Below, piece by piece: positions 29,597 to 40,096 of a DNA stretch of 64,000 nucleotides. The DNA is taken from NCBI GenBank assembly GCA_012521105.1, contig JAAYNA010000084.1, positions 92,406-156,405 of the forward strand, given 5' to 3'. Origin of the DNA: Clostridiaceae bacterium (GTDB lineage: Bacteria; Bacillota; Clostridia; DSM-8532). The notes beneath the pieces were generated by a model that had not been told where the DNA came from, made no database searches, and saw nothing but the letters and a program-made list of their open reading frames with translations. The position numbers and the translations under genes were made by a program. The first letter of the stretch is position 1. Every line of letters starts with the position of its first letter.

Positions 29597-31093
29597 ATGA
29601 GATACAAAAGCACACGTGGTGGACTTTTTGATATTACCTCATCAGAGGCAATAAGGATTGGTATTGCGCCGGATGGTGGGTTATTTGTTCCTAATGAAAG
29701 AGTAAGTATTGATTTAAACTTTATCGAAAGTTTGGTTAATGTTACTTACCGGGAAAGGGCAGAGAAAATACTGTCTTTTTTTCTTACAGATTTCAGCAAA
29801 GAAGAGCTAAGTGAATGTGTGGCAAAAGCTTATGGAGAAAATTTCTCAGTACCGGAGATTGCTCCGCTTGTCCGACTTCATGAACATCTTCATATGCTTG
29901 AACTCTGGCATGGTCCCACATGCGCTTTTAAGGATATGGCTTTGCAGATACTTCCGCATTTCATGGTGAAAGCTATTGAAAAAACAGGAGAAAAGGCAGA
30001 GATAGTTATTCTTGTAGCTACTTCAGGAGATACCGGCAAAGCAGCCCTTGAGGGTTTTGCTGATGTAGATGGAACACATATCGTTGTCTTTTATCCTAAT
30101 GGTGGGGTAAGTGAAGTCCAACGGCTTCAGATGGTTACACAAACAGGTATGAATACAAATGCAGTGGCTGTAAATGGGAATTTTGACGATACTCAGACCG
30201 GTGTAAAGAGAATCTTTAACGACGAGAAAATCTGTGAAGCTCTTGGCACAAAAGGTTACAGGTTTTCTTCAGCAAATTCCATCAACTGGGGAAGGCTGGT
30301 TCCACAGATTGTATATTACTTTTCTGCTTATGCTGATCTGTTAAAAGATAAAAGTATAATACCAGGTGAAAAAATAAATTTTGTGGTTCCAACAGGAAAT
30401 TTTGGTAACATTCTTGCTGCCTGGTATGCAATGAACATGGGGCTTCCTGTAAACCGCCTGATTTGCGCTTCTAATGAGAATAATGTGCTAACCGATTTTA
30501 TAATTAACGGTACCTATGACAGGCGCAGAGAATTCCATAAAACGATGTCTCCCTCAATGGATATCCTTATTTCAAGTAATTTGGAAAGGCTTTTGTATGA
30601 ACTAAGCGGCAGCGATTCAAACCTTATTAAAAGCTATATGAGAGACCTTACTGAAAAGGGTTTTTACTCAGTAAATAATTCAATCAGGGAACAAGTTCAG
30701 AATGTGTTCTGGGCAGGGTTTTCCAACGACAGTGAGACTGTTGCATGCATCCGGAGTGTTTACCAGGATTACGGTTATGTATTGGATACTCATACGGCGG
30801 TAGCCATGGATGTTTATGATAAGTATGTAATTTATACCGGGGATCTTTCTCCAACGGTTATTGTTTCCACAGCAAGCCCGTTTAAGTTTAACCAAAGCGT
30901 GGCAAAAGCACTGTTCGGTGAAGAAACCGAAGGCCTTAATGAATTCGAATTATTAAACCTGCTGTCTGAAAAAACCGGATGGAAAATACCGAAAGGTTTA
31001 AGAGATTTGGACAAAAAAGAAATACTTCATAAAACAGTATGTGATAAAGATAAAATGGGCGAAGTAGTGATGAAACTCCTTAAAATATCGTAA
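29597..31093 (+). CDS. thrC: Threonine synthase
   Basis: YKSTRGG; WHGPTCAFKDMALQILP; VATSGDTGKAALEGF. Confidence 0.97.
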   Translation: MRYKSTRGGLFDITSSEAIRIGIAPDGGLFVPNERVSIDLNFIESLVNVTYRERAEKILSFFLTDFSKEELSECVAKAYGENFSVPEIAPLVRLHEHLHMLELWHGPTCAFKDMALQILPHFMVKAIEKTGEKAEIVILVATSGDTGKAALEGFADVDGTHIVVFYPNGGVSEVQRLQMVTQTGMNTNAVAVNGNFDDTQTGVKRIFNDEKICEALGTKGYRFSSANSINWGRLVPQIVYYFSAYADLLKDKSIIPGEKINFVVPTGNFGNILAAWYAMNMGLPVNRLICASNENNVLTDFIINGTYDRRREFHKTMSPSMDILISSNLERLLYELSGSDSNLIKSYMRDLTEKGFYSVNNSIREQVQNVFWAGFSNDSETVACIRSVYQDYGYVLDTHTAVAMDVYDKYVIYTGDLSPTVIVSTASPFKFNQSVAKALFGEETEGLNEFELLNLLSEKTGWKIPKGLRDLDKKEILHKTVCDKDKMGEVVMKLLKIS

Positions 31094-31153
31094 TATAATC
31101 TTTACGTGTTAACCGGTAAGAATAAGAGCAAAATAAAAAGGCAGGTGATTATT

Positions 31154-32116
31154 ATGCCAAATTCATCATATGATGTTACATTAGGAAGAATAATCAGTGA
31201 GTTTAAATTAGAAGAGTTAAACTATGTACCCGGGTCCCATGATATTTTAATAAAAACAGCCGATATTAACAGGCCGGGGCTACAACTTGCAGGTTTTTAT
31301 GAGTATTTTGGTTCAGACAGAATTCAGCTAATCGGTACAGTGGAGATGGCATACCTGTCTTCACTTTCCTACGAGGACAGATATGCAAGCCTTTGCTCAT
31401 TTTTTAACCATGATTTTCCATGTGTGATTATCGCAAGGGGAAAAGAACCTTTTCCCGAAATGATAGAACTGGCAACCGAATATGGCATACCACTTTTACG
31501 CACCGATGAAGAAACATCGAGGTTCGCAAGTTATTTGATTCTGTATTTGAATGTTGAATTGGCACCCCGCATAACAAAACATGGAGTTTTGGTGGAAGTT
31601 TATGGTGAAGGGGTCTTAATGCTTGGCGAAAGCGGTGTTGGAAAAAGTGAAACAGCGCTGGAGTTAGTAAAACGTGGCCATCGTCTTGTAGCAGATGATG
31701 TTGTCGAAATCCGAAAGGTTTCAAACAGGACTTTGGTTGGAAGCTCGCCCGACATCATAAGGCATTTTATAGAAATCCGCGGAGTGGGTATTCTGGATGT
31801 TAAAAATCTATACGGTGTTGGCGCGGTTAAAATGACCGAAAATATTAATCTGGTTGTAAATATGGAATTATGGGATACTAATAAGCAGTATGACAGACTG
31901 GGTATTAATGATGAGTACACTGAAATTCTTGGACTTAAAATTCCATCACTCACAGTGCCTGTAAGACCAGGCAGAAACCTGGCTATTATTATAGAAGTTG
32001 CCGCAATGAATCACAGACAGAAAAAAATGGGTTATAATGCAGCAAAAGTGTTAAACCAGAGAGTGATGCAGGAAATTGAGAGAAACTCAATTAGAAATAT
32101 AAACGGTGATCAATAA
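31154..32116 (+). CDS. hprK: HPr kinase/phosphorylase
   Basis: [50 protein letters not shown]. Confidence 0.97.
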   Translation: MPNSSYDVTLGRIISEFKLEELNYVPGSHDILIKTADINRPGLQLAGFYEYFGSDRIQLIGTVEMAYLSSLSYEDRYASLCSFFNHDFPCVIIARGKEPFPEMIELATEYGIPLLRTDEETSRFASYLILYLNVELAPRITKHGVLVEVYGEGVLMLGESGVGKSETALELVKRGHRLVADDVVEIRKVSNRTLVGSSPDIIRHFIEIRGVGILDVKNLYGVGAVKMTENINLVVNMELWDTNKQYDRLGINDEYTEILGLKIPSLTVPVRPGRNLAIIIEVAAMNHRQKKMGYNAAKVLNQRVMQEIERNSIRNINGDQ

Positions 32117-32148
32117 GTAGAAAACCATATTATTACGGAGTTTTCAGT

Positions 32149-33069
32149 ATGAATGATGACATGATAATTGATGTCTTGAAGGAAATGAGCCGAATACTTA
32201 AGGACGAGCAAATACTGTTAGACGTTCCGATGAAAGAGCACACATCCATGCGTGTGGGTGGAAAGGCAAACATGCTTGTACTTCCTTCAAGTGTTGCAGA
32301 GATTCGGGAAATAATTAAGTACCTGTGTAAAATCAATATACCATATTTTGTAATTGGAAATGGCACGAACCTGATTGTTCATGATTCGGGCTATGATGGT
32401 GTGATAATTAAGCTTTCAGATAATTTTTCATCGGTAACGGTAAATGAAAATATTATAACAGCAAAATCAGGAGCATCTATTGTTTCTGTTTCGAATCTGG
32501 CCTGTCATAATTCATTATCAGGTCTTGAATTTGCAGCAGGGATTCCGGGAACAGTAGGCGGATCAGTTGTAATGAATGCAGGAGCTTATGACGGAGAAAT
32601 GAAGGATGTGGTTTTTGAAACCACATGCATGGACAATACAGCAAGTGTTGTCCGTCTATGCTTTGAAGAGTTGCAATTTGATTATAGAACAAGCAAAATG
32701 CAAAAAGATAATCTTGTAGTACTCGAAGTGAAGATGATGCTAAGGGAAGGAAGCAGAGACGAGATTAAGAATAAAATGAAAGAACTTAATAAACGAAGAC
32801 GGGAAAAACAACCATTGAATTTCCCCAGTTCGGGCAGTATTTTTAAAAGGCCTGCAGGGTACTATGCCGGAAAGCTGATAGAAGAAGCGGGCCTTAAAGG
32901 ATATAAAATTGGAGGTGCTCAGGTTTCTGATAAACATTGCGGTTTTATAATAAATACAGGAACTGCATCAGCTACTGATGTAATTGAACTGATTGAACTG
33001 GTTAAAAAGAGAGTTTTTGAAGCTTCCGGTGTAATGTTACAGCAGGAAGTTAAAATACTGGGAGGATAA
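32149..33069 (+). CDS. murB: UDP-N-acetylmuramate dehydrogenase
   Basis: MKEHTSMRVGGKANMLVLP; AGIPGTVGGSVVMNAGAYDGEM; PSSGSIFKRP. Confidence 0.97.
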   Translation: MNDDMIIDVLKEMSRILKDEQILLDVPMKEHTSMRVGGKANMLVLPSSVAEIREIIKYLCKINIPYFVIGNGTNLIVHDSGYDGVIIKLSDNFSSVTVNENIITAKSGASIVSVSNLACHNSLSGLEFAAGIPGTVGGSVVMNAGAYDGEMKDVVFETTCMDNTASVVRLCFEELQFDYRTSKMQKDNLVVLEVKMMLREGSRDEIKNKMKELNKRRREKQPLNFPSSGSIFKRPAGYYAGKLIEEAGLKGYKIGGAQVSDKHCGFIINTGTASATDVIELIELVKKRVFEASGVMLQQEVKILGG

Positions 33070-33072
33070 ACG

Positions 33073-33957
33073 GTGGAGTTTTTAATTATTACCGGTATGT
33101 CGGGGGCAGGTAAAAGCCTTTGTGTAAAATATTTTGAAGATATTGGATATTTTTGCGTGGATAACCTTCCACCTTCGCTGATACCGAAGTTTGCCGAGAT
33201 ATGCCTTCAGGGACAGAATAAAATGGATAAGATAGCACTTATCATGGATATACGGGGTGGTTCGCTGTTTCTGGAATTGTTTCCCGCCCTTGAATCCCTT
33301 GCTGCTTACGGTATATCTTATAAGATCCTGTTCCTCGAGTCACAGGATAATGTTTTGGTAAAAAGATTCAAAGAAACCCGAAGGATGCACCCACTGTCGC
33401 CCGAGGGACGTATTTTGGACGGGATAAAGGAAGAGAGGCGTATTCTGCAGGCAGTAAAGGAAAAAGCACATTACATCATTGATACATCAAACTTTACCCC
33501 AAGACAGCTTAAACAGGAAATTCTGAATCTATTTGTGGAAGGAAAACCTTTTTCAGGACTTATCATAAATGTAATTTCCTTTGGTTTTAAGTATGGAGTA
33601 CCAATAGACTGCGACCTGGTATTTGATGTCCGCTTTATACCAAACCCATATTACATTGATACTTTGAAGAATTTAACCGGGAATAATGAGAAAGTAAGCG
33701 ATTATGTGATGAGTTTTCACGAAAGTACTGTCTTTTTATCAAAACTTGTTGATTTGCTTGATTTTCTTATCCCCAATTATGTAAAGGAAGGTAAAAACCA
33801 ATTGGTAATAGGTATAGGCTGTACCGGTGGAAAGCACCGCTCGGTTACAATTGCAAATCGGTTATTTGACATATTAAAGGCTAAAAATAGCAGTATAGTT
33901 CTTGAGCACAGGGATATAGAGAAAGATAACAGGAGAATGAAGAATGAATCCTTTTAA
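33073..33957 (+). CDS. rapZ: RNase adapter protein RapZ (YvcJ)
   Basis: ITGMSGAGKSLCVKYFEDIGYFCVDNLPPSLIPKF; VIGIGCTGGKHRSVTIANRL. Confidence 0.97.
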   Translation: MEFLIITGMSGAGKSLCVKYFEDIGYFCVDNLPPSLIPKFAEICLQGQNKMDKIALIMDIRGGSLFLELFPALESLAAYGISYKILFLESQDNVLVKRFKETRRMHPLSPEGRILDGIKEERRILQAVKEKAHYIIDTSNFTPRQLKQEILNLFVEGKPFSGLIINVISFGFKYGVPIDCDLVFDVRFIPNPYYIDTLKNLTGNNEKVSDYVMSFHESTVFLSKLVDLLDFLIPNYVKEGKNQLVIGIGCTGGKHRSVTIANRLFDILKAKNSSIVLEHRDIEKDNRRMKNESF

Positions 33958-35215
33958 AATTCTTTCTGCTACATATAAGTATAGAAAGTGGTTATCAAAG
34001 GGCATTGCAGGTCTGTTGTTTATAATTACCGGGATCATAGTATTGGTATACCGGGCCGATATTCAAACCTTTCAGTTAATAATGGCATTGTTTCTCTGCG
34101 GTATAGGTATTGTTTTTTGTTTTGTCTGCTTTAAAAGGATTATTTTGGAATTGCTTAATTTTAATAACAACGGGCGTACCCATGTTCCAACAAAAATGCT
34201 GGATATAGGAAAAAAGATCTACCATCGTTCACAGCTCAGGGAAGGACCGCACATAGCTGTTATAGGCGGTGGAACAGGAATTTCCACTTTGCTGAGAGGT
34301 TTGAAACAGTTTACGGCGAATATTTCTGCAATTATAACAGTCGCAGACGATGGCGGGGGTTCGGGTATGCTTAGAAGAGATCTGGGGATGTTGCCGCCCG
34401 GAGATATACGAAATTGTATTCTGGCACTTGCCGATACTGAACCTCAAATGGAAAAACTTCTGCAATATCGGTTTCCGGAAGGCGATTTAAAAGGGCAGTC
34501 TTTTGGAAATCTTTTTTTGGCAGCTATGACAGGGATCAGTGAAAGCTTTGAAGCAGGAATACGTAACATGAGTGAGGTACTTGCTGTTACCGGAAGGGTG
34601 TTGCCTGTTACATCGGAGAATATAAATTTAATAGCTGAACTGGAGGATGGAGTTATAATAAAAGGTGAATCGAAAATAGGCAATCACAATACTTTCCATC
34701 CAGGACGAATAAAAAGGGTATATTTGGACAAGAATAATGTTAAACCCTTAGAAAGTGCTCTAAGTGCGATTGATGAAGCATCGATAATAGTTCTCGGACC
34801 GGGAAGCCTTTACACAAGTATAATTCCAAACCTGCTTGTAGACCACGTTGTAGAGAGAATTGCAAAATCCGATGCAATCAAAATCTATGTGGCGAATATT
34901 ATGACGCAGCCCGGCGAAACCGAAGGCTATACAGTTTACGATCATATTAATACAATATATCAGCATGCAGGGTGTGACGGTTTTATTGATTATTGTATTG
35001 TAAATACTGGAAGAGTACCCGACGAAATACACAGGCGTTATGTTAGAGACGGTGCTTCAATGGTGAGACTTGACTCCAACAGGATTAAGAAGTTGGGAAT
35101 TAGAATCATAGAACGTGATTTACTGCAAATAAATAAAGGTTACGTGAGGCATGATCCCATAAAGCTGGCAAAGGCTGTACTTGAAATTAGCGGTTATAAG
35201 GCAGGGAAAGTATAA
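33944..35215 (+). CDS. yvcK: Gluconeogenesis factor YvcK family protein
   Basis: IAVIGGGTGISTLLRGLKQF; VADDGGGSGMLRRDLGMLPPGDIRNC. Confidence 0.95.
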   Translation: MNPFKILSATYKYRKWLSKGIAGLLFIITGIIVLVYRADIQTFQLIMALFLCGIGIVFCFVCFKRIILELLNFNNNGRTHVPTKMLDIGKKIYHRSQLREGPHIAVIGGGTGISTLLRGLKQFTANISAIITVADDGGGSGMLRRDLGMLPPGDIRNCILALADTEPQMEKLLQYRFPEGDLKGQSFGNLFLAAMTGISESFEAGIRNMSEVLAVTGRVLPVTSENINLIAELEDGVIIKGESKIGNHNTFHPGRIKRVYLDKNNVKPLESALSAIDEASIIVLGPGSLYTSIIPNLLVDHVVERIAKSDAIKIYVANIMTQPGETEGYTVYDHINTIYQHAGCDGFIDYCIVNTGRVPDEIHRRYVRDGASMVRLDSNRIKKLGIRIIERDLLQINKGYVRHDPIKLAKAVLEISGYKAGKV

Positions 35216-37180
35216 ATGCTGTTTGGCAAGTCATATTGGACAACACCCGAGCAGGGAATTAAGAGGGAATGGCTGTTAACGAACGGAATTGGAGGCTATT
35301 CCTGTGGCACAATTATCGGCATGAATTCAAGGCGCTATCATGGTCTTTTGATTGCCTCTCTCTGCCCACCCGTTGATCGTCATTTGATACTGTCCTCCAT
35401 AAGCGAAATGGTTTTGATAAATGGCGAAGAATTTTATTTGCATTCCTTTATGACGCCAAACTTTACTGCCCATGGCGAATACTACCTTGAGGCCTTCTGT
35501 TATAACGAAATCCCTGAATTTCATTACCGGTTAGGTTCGATGAGGATTGAGAAAAGAGTATGCTTAAGGCATGGTAAAAATCAGGTGGCTGTCGTATACA
35601 GAATAAAGAACCCTGTAAATTGTAAAATACAGCTTACACCTTTGATTAATTTCAGAAATTATCATAATCTTTCTCAAAGCAGATTTATAAATTTTTCAAC
35701 TGAAATGGTTGATAAAACAATGCATATTACTCCGTTTAATATGGAGAAAAAAATCCTTATTGCATGCTCTGATGGAAAACCCGTTAAAAATCATTGTTTC
35801 TTTTATAACATGGACTATGCTTATGAGCATGAAAGAGGTTTAAATGGAACTGAAGATCATTATATACCCGGATACTATGACATAGATGTCAAAAAGGGTG
35901 AAGATAAAACAATTACAATAATTTGCAGTTTCAATGAAGCTTTTGATTTACTTGACGGAGAAGTAATTATAGAAGAAGAGGTTAAAAGGCAAAAGGCTCT
36001 GTTATCGGAATTTATTGAGGACGAGTTCCTAAGGCAGCTTGTTTTAGCGGCTGATAAATTCATAGTTCACCGGAACTCCACAAATTCAAAAACAATTATC
36101 GCCGGGTACCCCTGGTTTACAGACTGGGGACGTGACACCATGATAGCACTGACCGGCCTTACCCTTTCAACCAAAAGATATAAGGATGCCCGGGATATTT
36201 TATACACATTTTCAAAATATGAAAAAGACGGGCTTATACCGAATTTATTTCCCGATGGCAGCGATAAGCCTGCATATAACACTGTTGATGCAGCATTGTG
36301 GTTTTTTGAAGCTGTTTATAAGTATATTCAATATACCGGAGATATTAAATTTGTTAAGAATGAGCTGCTTACAGCATTAAACAATATTATTACCGCTTAT
36401 AAACAGGGTACGCTTTTCAATATAAAAATGGATAAGGACTTTTTAGTATCAGCAGGAAATGAGTATACGCAGCTTACCTGGATGGACGCAAAGGTGGGGG
36501 ACTGGGTTGTTACACCGCGTCATGGAAAGGCTGTAGAGATAAACGCTTTATGGTACAATGCTGTAATGGTTATGTCTTACATTCTTGAAAAAATCGGACA
36601 AAACAATAGTGATTATATTAAATTAGGCGGGAAAATAAAGGAAAGCTTTTTAAAGGTTTTTTGGAATAAAGATGAATGCTGCTTATATGATGTTGTTAAT
36701 GAAAAGGGCAGGGATGGAAGAATACGGCCAAATCAGATTCTGTCGGTAAGCCTTTCTTTTCCTGTTCTTGAAGGTAAACATGCAAAATCGGTTGTAGATA
36801 CTGTTCACCAGAAGTTATATACTGCCTTTGGTCTTAGATCATTATATAATAAAGACCCGGGGTATAGAGGAATTTATACAGGCGATCAATACCAAAGAGA
36901 CGGAGCCTATCATCAGGGAACGGTCTGGGTTTGGCCATTGGGGCAGTTTATAACTGCTTATTCTCGGGTATACCGTGATGATAAAAACCTTGCCGGAATG
37001 ATTAAATCATTTTTTCTACCTTTTTATGATCATTTAAGAAATGCGTGCATAGGAAATATATCTGAAATATTTGATGGAAATGAACCTTTAATTGCAAGAG
37101 GATGCTTTGCACAAGCGTGGAGCGTTTCGGAAATTTTAAGGTCATATACCGAGGATTATCTTCCTATGATAAAACATTGA
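35216..37180 (+). CDS. Amylo-alpha-1,6-glucosidase / glycogen debranching enzyme family
   Basis: EWLLTNGIGGYSCGTIIGMNSRRYHGLLIAS; GYPWFTDWGRDTMIALTGL; LTWMDAKVGDWVVTPR. Confidence 0.93.
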   Translation: MLFGKSYWTTPEQGIKREWLLTNGIGGYSCGTIIGMNSRRYHGLLIASLCPPVDRHLILSSISEMVLINGEEFYLHSFMTPNFTAHGEYYLEAFCYNEIPEFHYRLGSMRIEKRVCLRHGKNQVAVVYRIKNPVNCKIQLTPLINFRNYHNLSQSRFINFSTEMVDKTMHITPFNMEKKILIACSDGKPVKNHCFFYNMDYAYEHERGLNGTEDHYIPGYYDIDVKKGEDKTITIICSFNEAFDLLDGEVIIEEEVKRQKALLSEFIEDEFLRQLVLAADKFIVHRNSTNSKTIIAGYPWFTDWGRDTMIALTGLTLSTKRYKDARDILYTFSKYEKDGLIPNLFPDGSDKPAYNTVDAALWFFEAVYKYIQYTGDIKFVKNELLTALNNIITAYKQGTLFNIKMDKDFLVSAGNEYTQLTWMDAKVGDWVVTPRHGKAVEINALWYNAVMVMSYILEKIGQNNSDYIKLGGKIKESFLKVFWNKDECCLYDVVNEKGRDGRIRPNQILSVSLSFPVLEGKHAKSVVDTVHQKLYTAFGLRSLYNKDPGYRGIYTGDQYQRDGAYHQGTVWVWPLGQFITAYSRVYRDDKNLAGMIKSFFLPFYDHLRNACIGNISEIFDGNEPLIARGCFAQAWSVSEILRSYTEDYLPMIKH

Positions 37181-37231
37181 TACTTACCCTTATACAAAGA
37201 AGAGTAAATAGTTACCTGGAGGGGGCTTAAT

Positions 37232-38182
37232 ATGTCATTTTCGTCCGATATTAAGGATGAAGTTTGCAGACTTCAGAATGAAAAACCATGCTGCAGATTT
37301 GCCGAGCTTGCAGGAATTCTTAGGACAGGCCTTATTATCCGTGAAATCCGGAAAAAAAACTTGCTTTTGTTCATTACCGAGCATGCACCGGTATCAAGAA
37401 TGGTGTACAGCAGGGTAAAGGAAATAGTACCTGATGGGGTGGAAATCAGCGGAGAGAAGACAACACGCTTTAAAAGGCACGTTGTTTACAGGCTGAATTT
37501 TTCAGGAATTGAAGATCTCGATGAAGGAAATAAATTTTTAAATTCAATTGGCATAAATATTAACCTGCAACAGCAGAAAATAGAATACTTTGAATTTAAA
37601 CTCCAGGACAGGTGCTGTATCCGGGCTTACCTTAGAGGAGGGTTTCTGGCTGTTGGCTCGGTAAGTAACCCGGACAAATCCTACCACATTGAAATGGCCT
37701 TCACAAACAGCAAAATTTCAGGTGAATTTATTAAATACATGGAGTGCTATGATCTTAAACCAAAACTTATACAACGTAAGAATTACGATATAGTTTATAT
37801 GAAGGAAGGTCAGGATATAGTCGATTTTTTGAATATTATAAATGCACATAATGCTTTGTTGGAAATGGAAAATATACGCATTCTGAAAGATATGAGAAAT
37901 CAGGTTAACAGATTGGTTAACTGTGAAACTGCCAATCTTGAAAAAACAGTGAACGCATCATTAAAACAGGTTTCATATATAAAATACCTTGATGATACTG
38001 TCGGAATTGAAAATCTTCCTGTAAACCTTAGGGAAATAGCACGTTTAAGAATGGAAAATCCCGAGGCCAGTCTTTCAGAACTTGGTAAAATGCTTAACCC
38101 CAAACTTAGTAAATCCGGTGTCAATCATCGCATGAGAAGACTTCAAAAACTTGCAACAGATTTAATGGATAAAGAGAAATAA
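37232..38182 (+). CDS. whiA: DNA-binding protein WhiA
   Basis: MSFSSDIKDEVCRL; RCCIRAYLRGGFLAVGSVSNPDKSYHIE; C-term HTH. Confidence 0.96.
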   Translation: MSFSSDIKDEVCRLQNEKPCCRFAELAGILRTGLIIREIRKKNLLLFITEHAPVSRMVYSRVKEIVPDGVEISGEKTTRFKRHVVYRLNFSGIEDLDEGNKFLNSIGININLQQQKIEYFEFKLQDRCCIRAYLRGGFLAVGSVSNPDKSYHIEMAFTNSKISGEFIKYMECYDLKPKLIQRKNYDIVYMKEGQDIVDFLNIINAHNALLEMENIRILKDMRNQVNRLVNCETANLEKTVNASLKQVSYIKYLDDTVGIENLPVNLREIARLRMENPEASLSELGKMLNPKLSKSGVNHRMRRLQKLATDLMDKEK

Positions 38183-38207
38183 AGGATTTTTTCGGGAAAT
38201 AAAGAAT
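38181..38207 (+). promoter_or_regulatory. Candidate sigma-H promoter of spoIIA operon: AAAGGATTT-N11-AAAGAAT
   Basis: Matches B. subtilis sigma-H consensus RNAGGAWWW-N11-12-RNNGAAT. Confidence 0.7.
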
Positions 38208-38227
38208 AAGATGAGAGGAATGGAGTG

Positions 38228-38539
38228 ATGACATTGGATATTACCATTAAGCAGGAGAATCAGGTTCTGACTGTTTACCTGAAAGGTGAGCTGGACCACC
38301 ATGCAGTATCTAAAATAAAGGATACCATTGATTTAAATATTTTAAAAGCACCTGTGAAAAAGCTTGTTTTGGATATGAGTGGTGTTACATTTATGGACAG
38401 CTCAGGTATAGGGTTGATTGTGGGAAGATTCAACCGTATTAGAAGTTTTGGGGGCAGTATGACTATTAAAAACCCAAGCCAGACACTTCTAAAAATATTA
38501 AAAATGTCTGGAATTGATCAATTAATGAAAATTAACTGA
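38228..38539 (+). CDS. spoIIAA: Anti-sigma F factor antagonist SpoIIAA
   Basis: STAS domain, LDMSGVTFMDSSGIGLIVGRF phosphoacceptor Ser; gene order. Confidence 0.94.
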   Translation: MTLDITIKQENQVLTVYLKGELDHHAVSKIKDTIDLNILKAPVKKLVLDMSGVTFMDSSGIGLIVGRFNRIRSFGGSMTIKNPSQTLLKILKMSGIDQLMKIN

Positions 38540-38603
38540 TAAAAAAAATAGCGTGGTTCAGTAGTTTAAAACCCAACTAATAGTATTGTGAGGTTATGTA
38601 AAA

Positions 38604-39032
38604 ATGCAGCCAATTAACAGGATGAAAATTGAGTTTGACAGTAAATCAACAAATGAAGCTTTTGCTAGAGTGGTAGTAGCTGCATTCGCAGCCCAGTTAG
38701 ATCCAACACTGGAAGATCTGGCAGACTTGAAAACTTCGGTATCTGAAGCCGTAACCAATGCAATAATTCATGGTTACGAACAAAAGACAGGGACTATTTA
38801 TATGGAGTGTATACTGTACTCTAACAGTATTAAGGTTATTATCGAAGATCATGGAATAGGGATAGAAGACATCGAGAAAGCAAAAACTCCTGCATTCACG
38901 ACAAAGCCTGAATTGGAGAGATCGGGAATGGGTTTTTCGGTAATGGAGAGTTTTATGGATACCCTGCATATTGAGTCGGAAAAGGGTAAGGGAACCAAAA
39001 TAATCATGACTAAAAGGTTCTCCCGCGACTAG
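38604..39032 (+). CDS. spoIIAB: Anti-sigma F factor SpoIIAB
   Basis: [31 protein letters not shown]; gene order. Confidence 0.95.
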   Translation: MQPINRMKIEFDSKSTNEAFARVVVAAFAAQLDPTLEDLADLKTSVSEAVTNAIIHGYEQKTGTIYMECILYSNSIKVIIEDHGIGIEDIEKAKTPAFTTKPELERSGMGFSVMESFMDTLHIESEKGKGTKIIMTKRFSRD

Positions 39033-39084
39033 AAGTCAGTATATTAATAATAATCTATTTGGTAAAGAACAGGAGTCTGTATTA

Positions 39085-39837
39085 GTGAATGATAAAACTT
39101 CTGAATCAAAGTCTTTGGATAACCGGACCTTAAATCTAATATTAAAGGCGCAGAAAGGTGACCAGGAAGCTCAAAACACACTGGTTCAGGAAAACATCGG
39201 GCTTGTCTGGAGCTTAGTTAAGCGTTTTAAAAGCCGGGATGCTGAAACAGAGGATATTTTTCAGGTGGGGTGTATAGGGCTTATTAAGGCTATTAAAAAG
39301 TTTGATCCCCAATTTGAAGTAAAGTTTTCAACATATGCGGTGCCAATGATAGTGGGAGAGATTAAACGCTTTTTCAGGGATGACGGAGCTATTAAAGTAA
39401 GCAGGGCTTTGAAAGAACTTGGGCAGAAAGCCAATTCTATAAGAGAACAAATTGAGAAAACCACAGGCAGAACTCCTACAATACATGAGTTAGCTGAAAA
39501 ACTTAATGTCGAACCTGAAGAACTGGTTCAGGCTATTGAAGCCGGATATCAACCTGAATCGCTATACAAAACAATTGGTGAAAGTGAAAACCCTATGTAC
39601 TTAATTGATCGTCTCAAAATAGAAGATGAAGATTCTAAAGAATTGGCCATTCTTGAACGTTTGTCTTTGACTAAAGCTCTTCAAAACCTTGATGCCAGAT
39701 CAAAGCAAATAATATTTTTAAGATATTTCAAGGAAGAAACACAGCAAATGGTGGCTGAGAAGATGGGAATATCTCAGGTACAGGTTTCAAGGCTTGAAAA
39801 GAAGATTATGGAAGAGTTAAGAAGCAGATTTCTGTAG
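39085..39837 (+). CDS. sigF: Sporulation sigma factor SigF
   Basis: Sigma-70 regions: DIFQVGCIGLIKAIKKFDPQFEVKFSTYAVPMIVGEIKRFFRDDG; follows spoIIAB. Confidence 0.95.
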   Translation: MNDKTSESKSLDNRTLNLILKAQKGDQEAQNTLVQENIGLVWSLVKRFKSRDAETEDIFQVGCIGLIKAIKKFDPQFEVKFSTYAVPMIVGEIKRFFRDDGAIKVSRALKELGQKANSIREQIEKTTGRTPTIHELAEKLNVEPEELVQAIEAGYQPESLYKTIGESENPMYLIDRLKIEDEDSKELAILERLSLTKALQNLDARSKQIIFLRYFKEETQQMVAEKMGISQVQVSRLEKKIMEELRSRFL

Positions 39838-40037
39838 TTACACCCTTTTAACTTACCCGAGTGCAGCATGGCTTTGAAGTGTGTTGCTCTGCGTCGGCAA
39901 AATCACCCGAATCACCCGCGTTATTTAACTCTGAGAGTAAAGAAATTGTGCAATTCCGGAATCAAAGGCTTGATGTAGGGCAGACCTGCAGTCTCCCGCT
40001 TGGAGGGACCACTTTGTCCGCCCAAGCGTCTTATGAA

Positions 40038-40064
40038 ACATATAAAGGATTTTGGCATATTATA
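40038..40064 (+). promoter_or_regulatory. Candidate sigma-K promoter AC-N16-CATATTATA
   Basis: Fits B. subtilis sigma-K consensus AC-N16/17-CATANNNTA upstream of amidase gene. Confidence 0.45.
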
Positions 40065-40096
40065 CATCAGAACACTCATATATATTTTAGCGGGAT

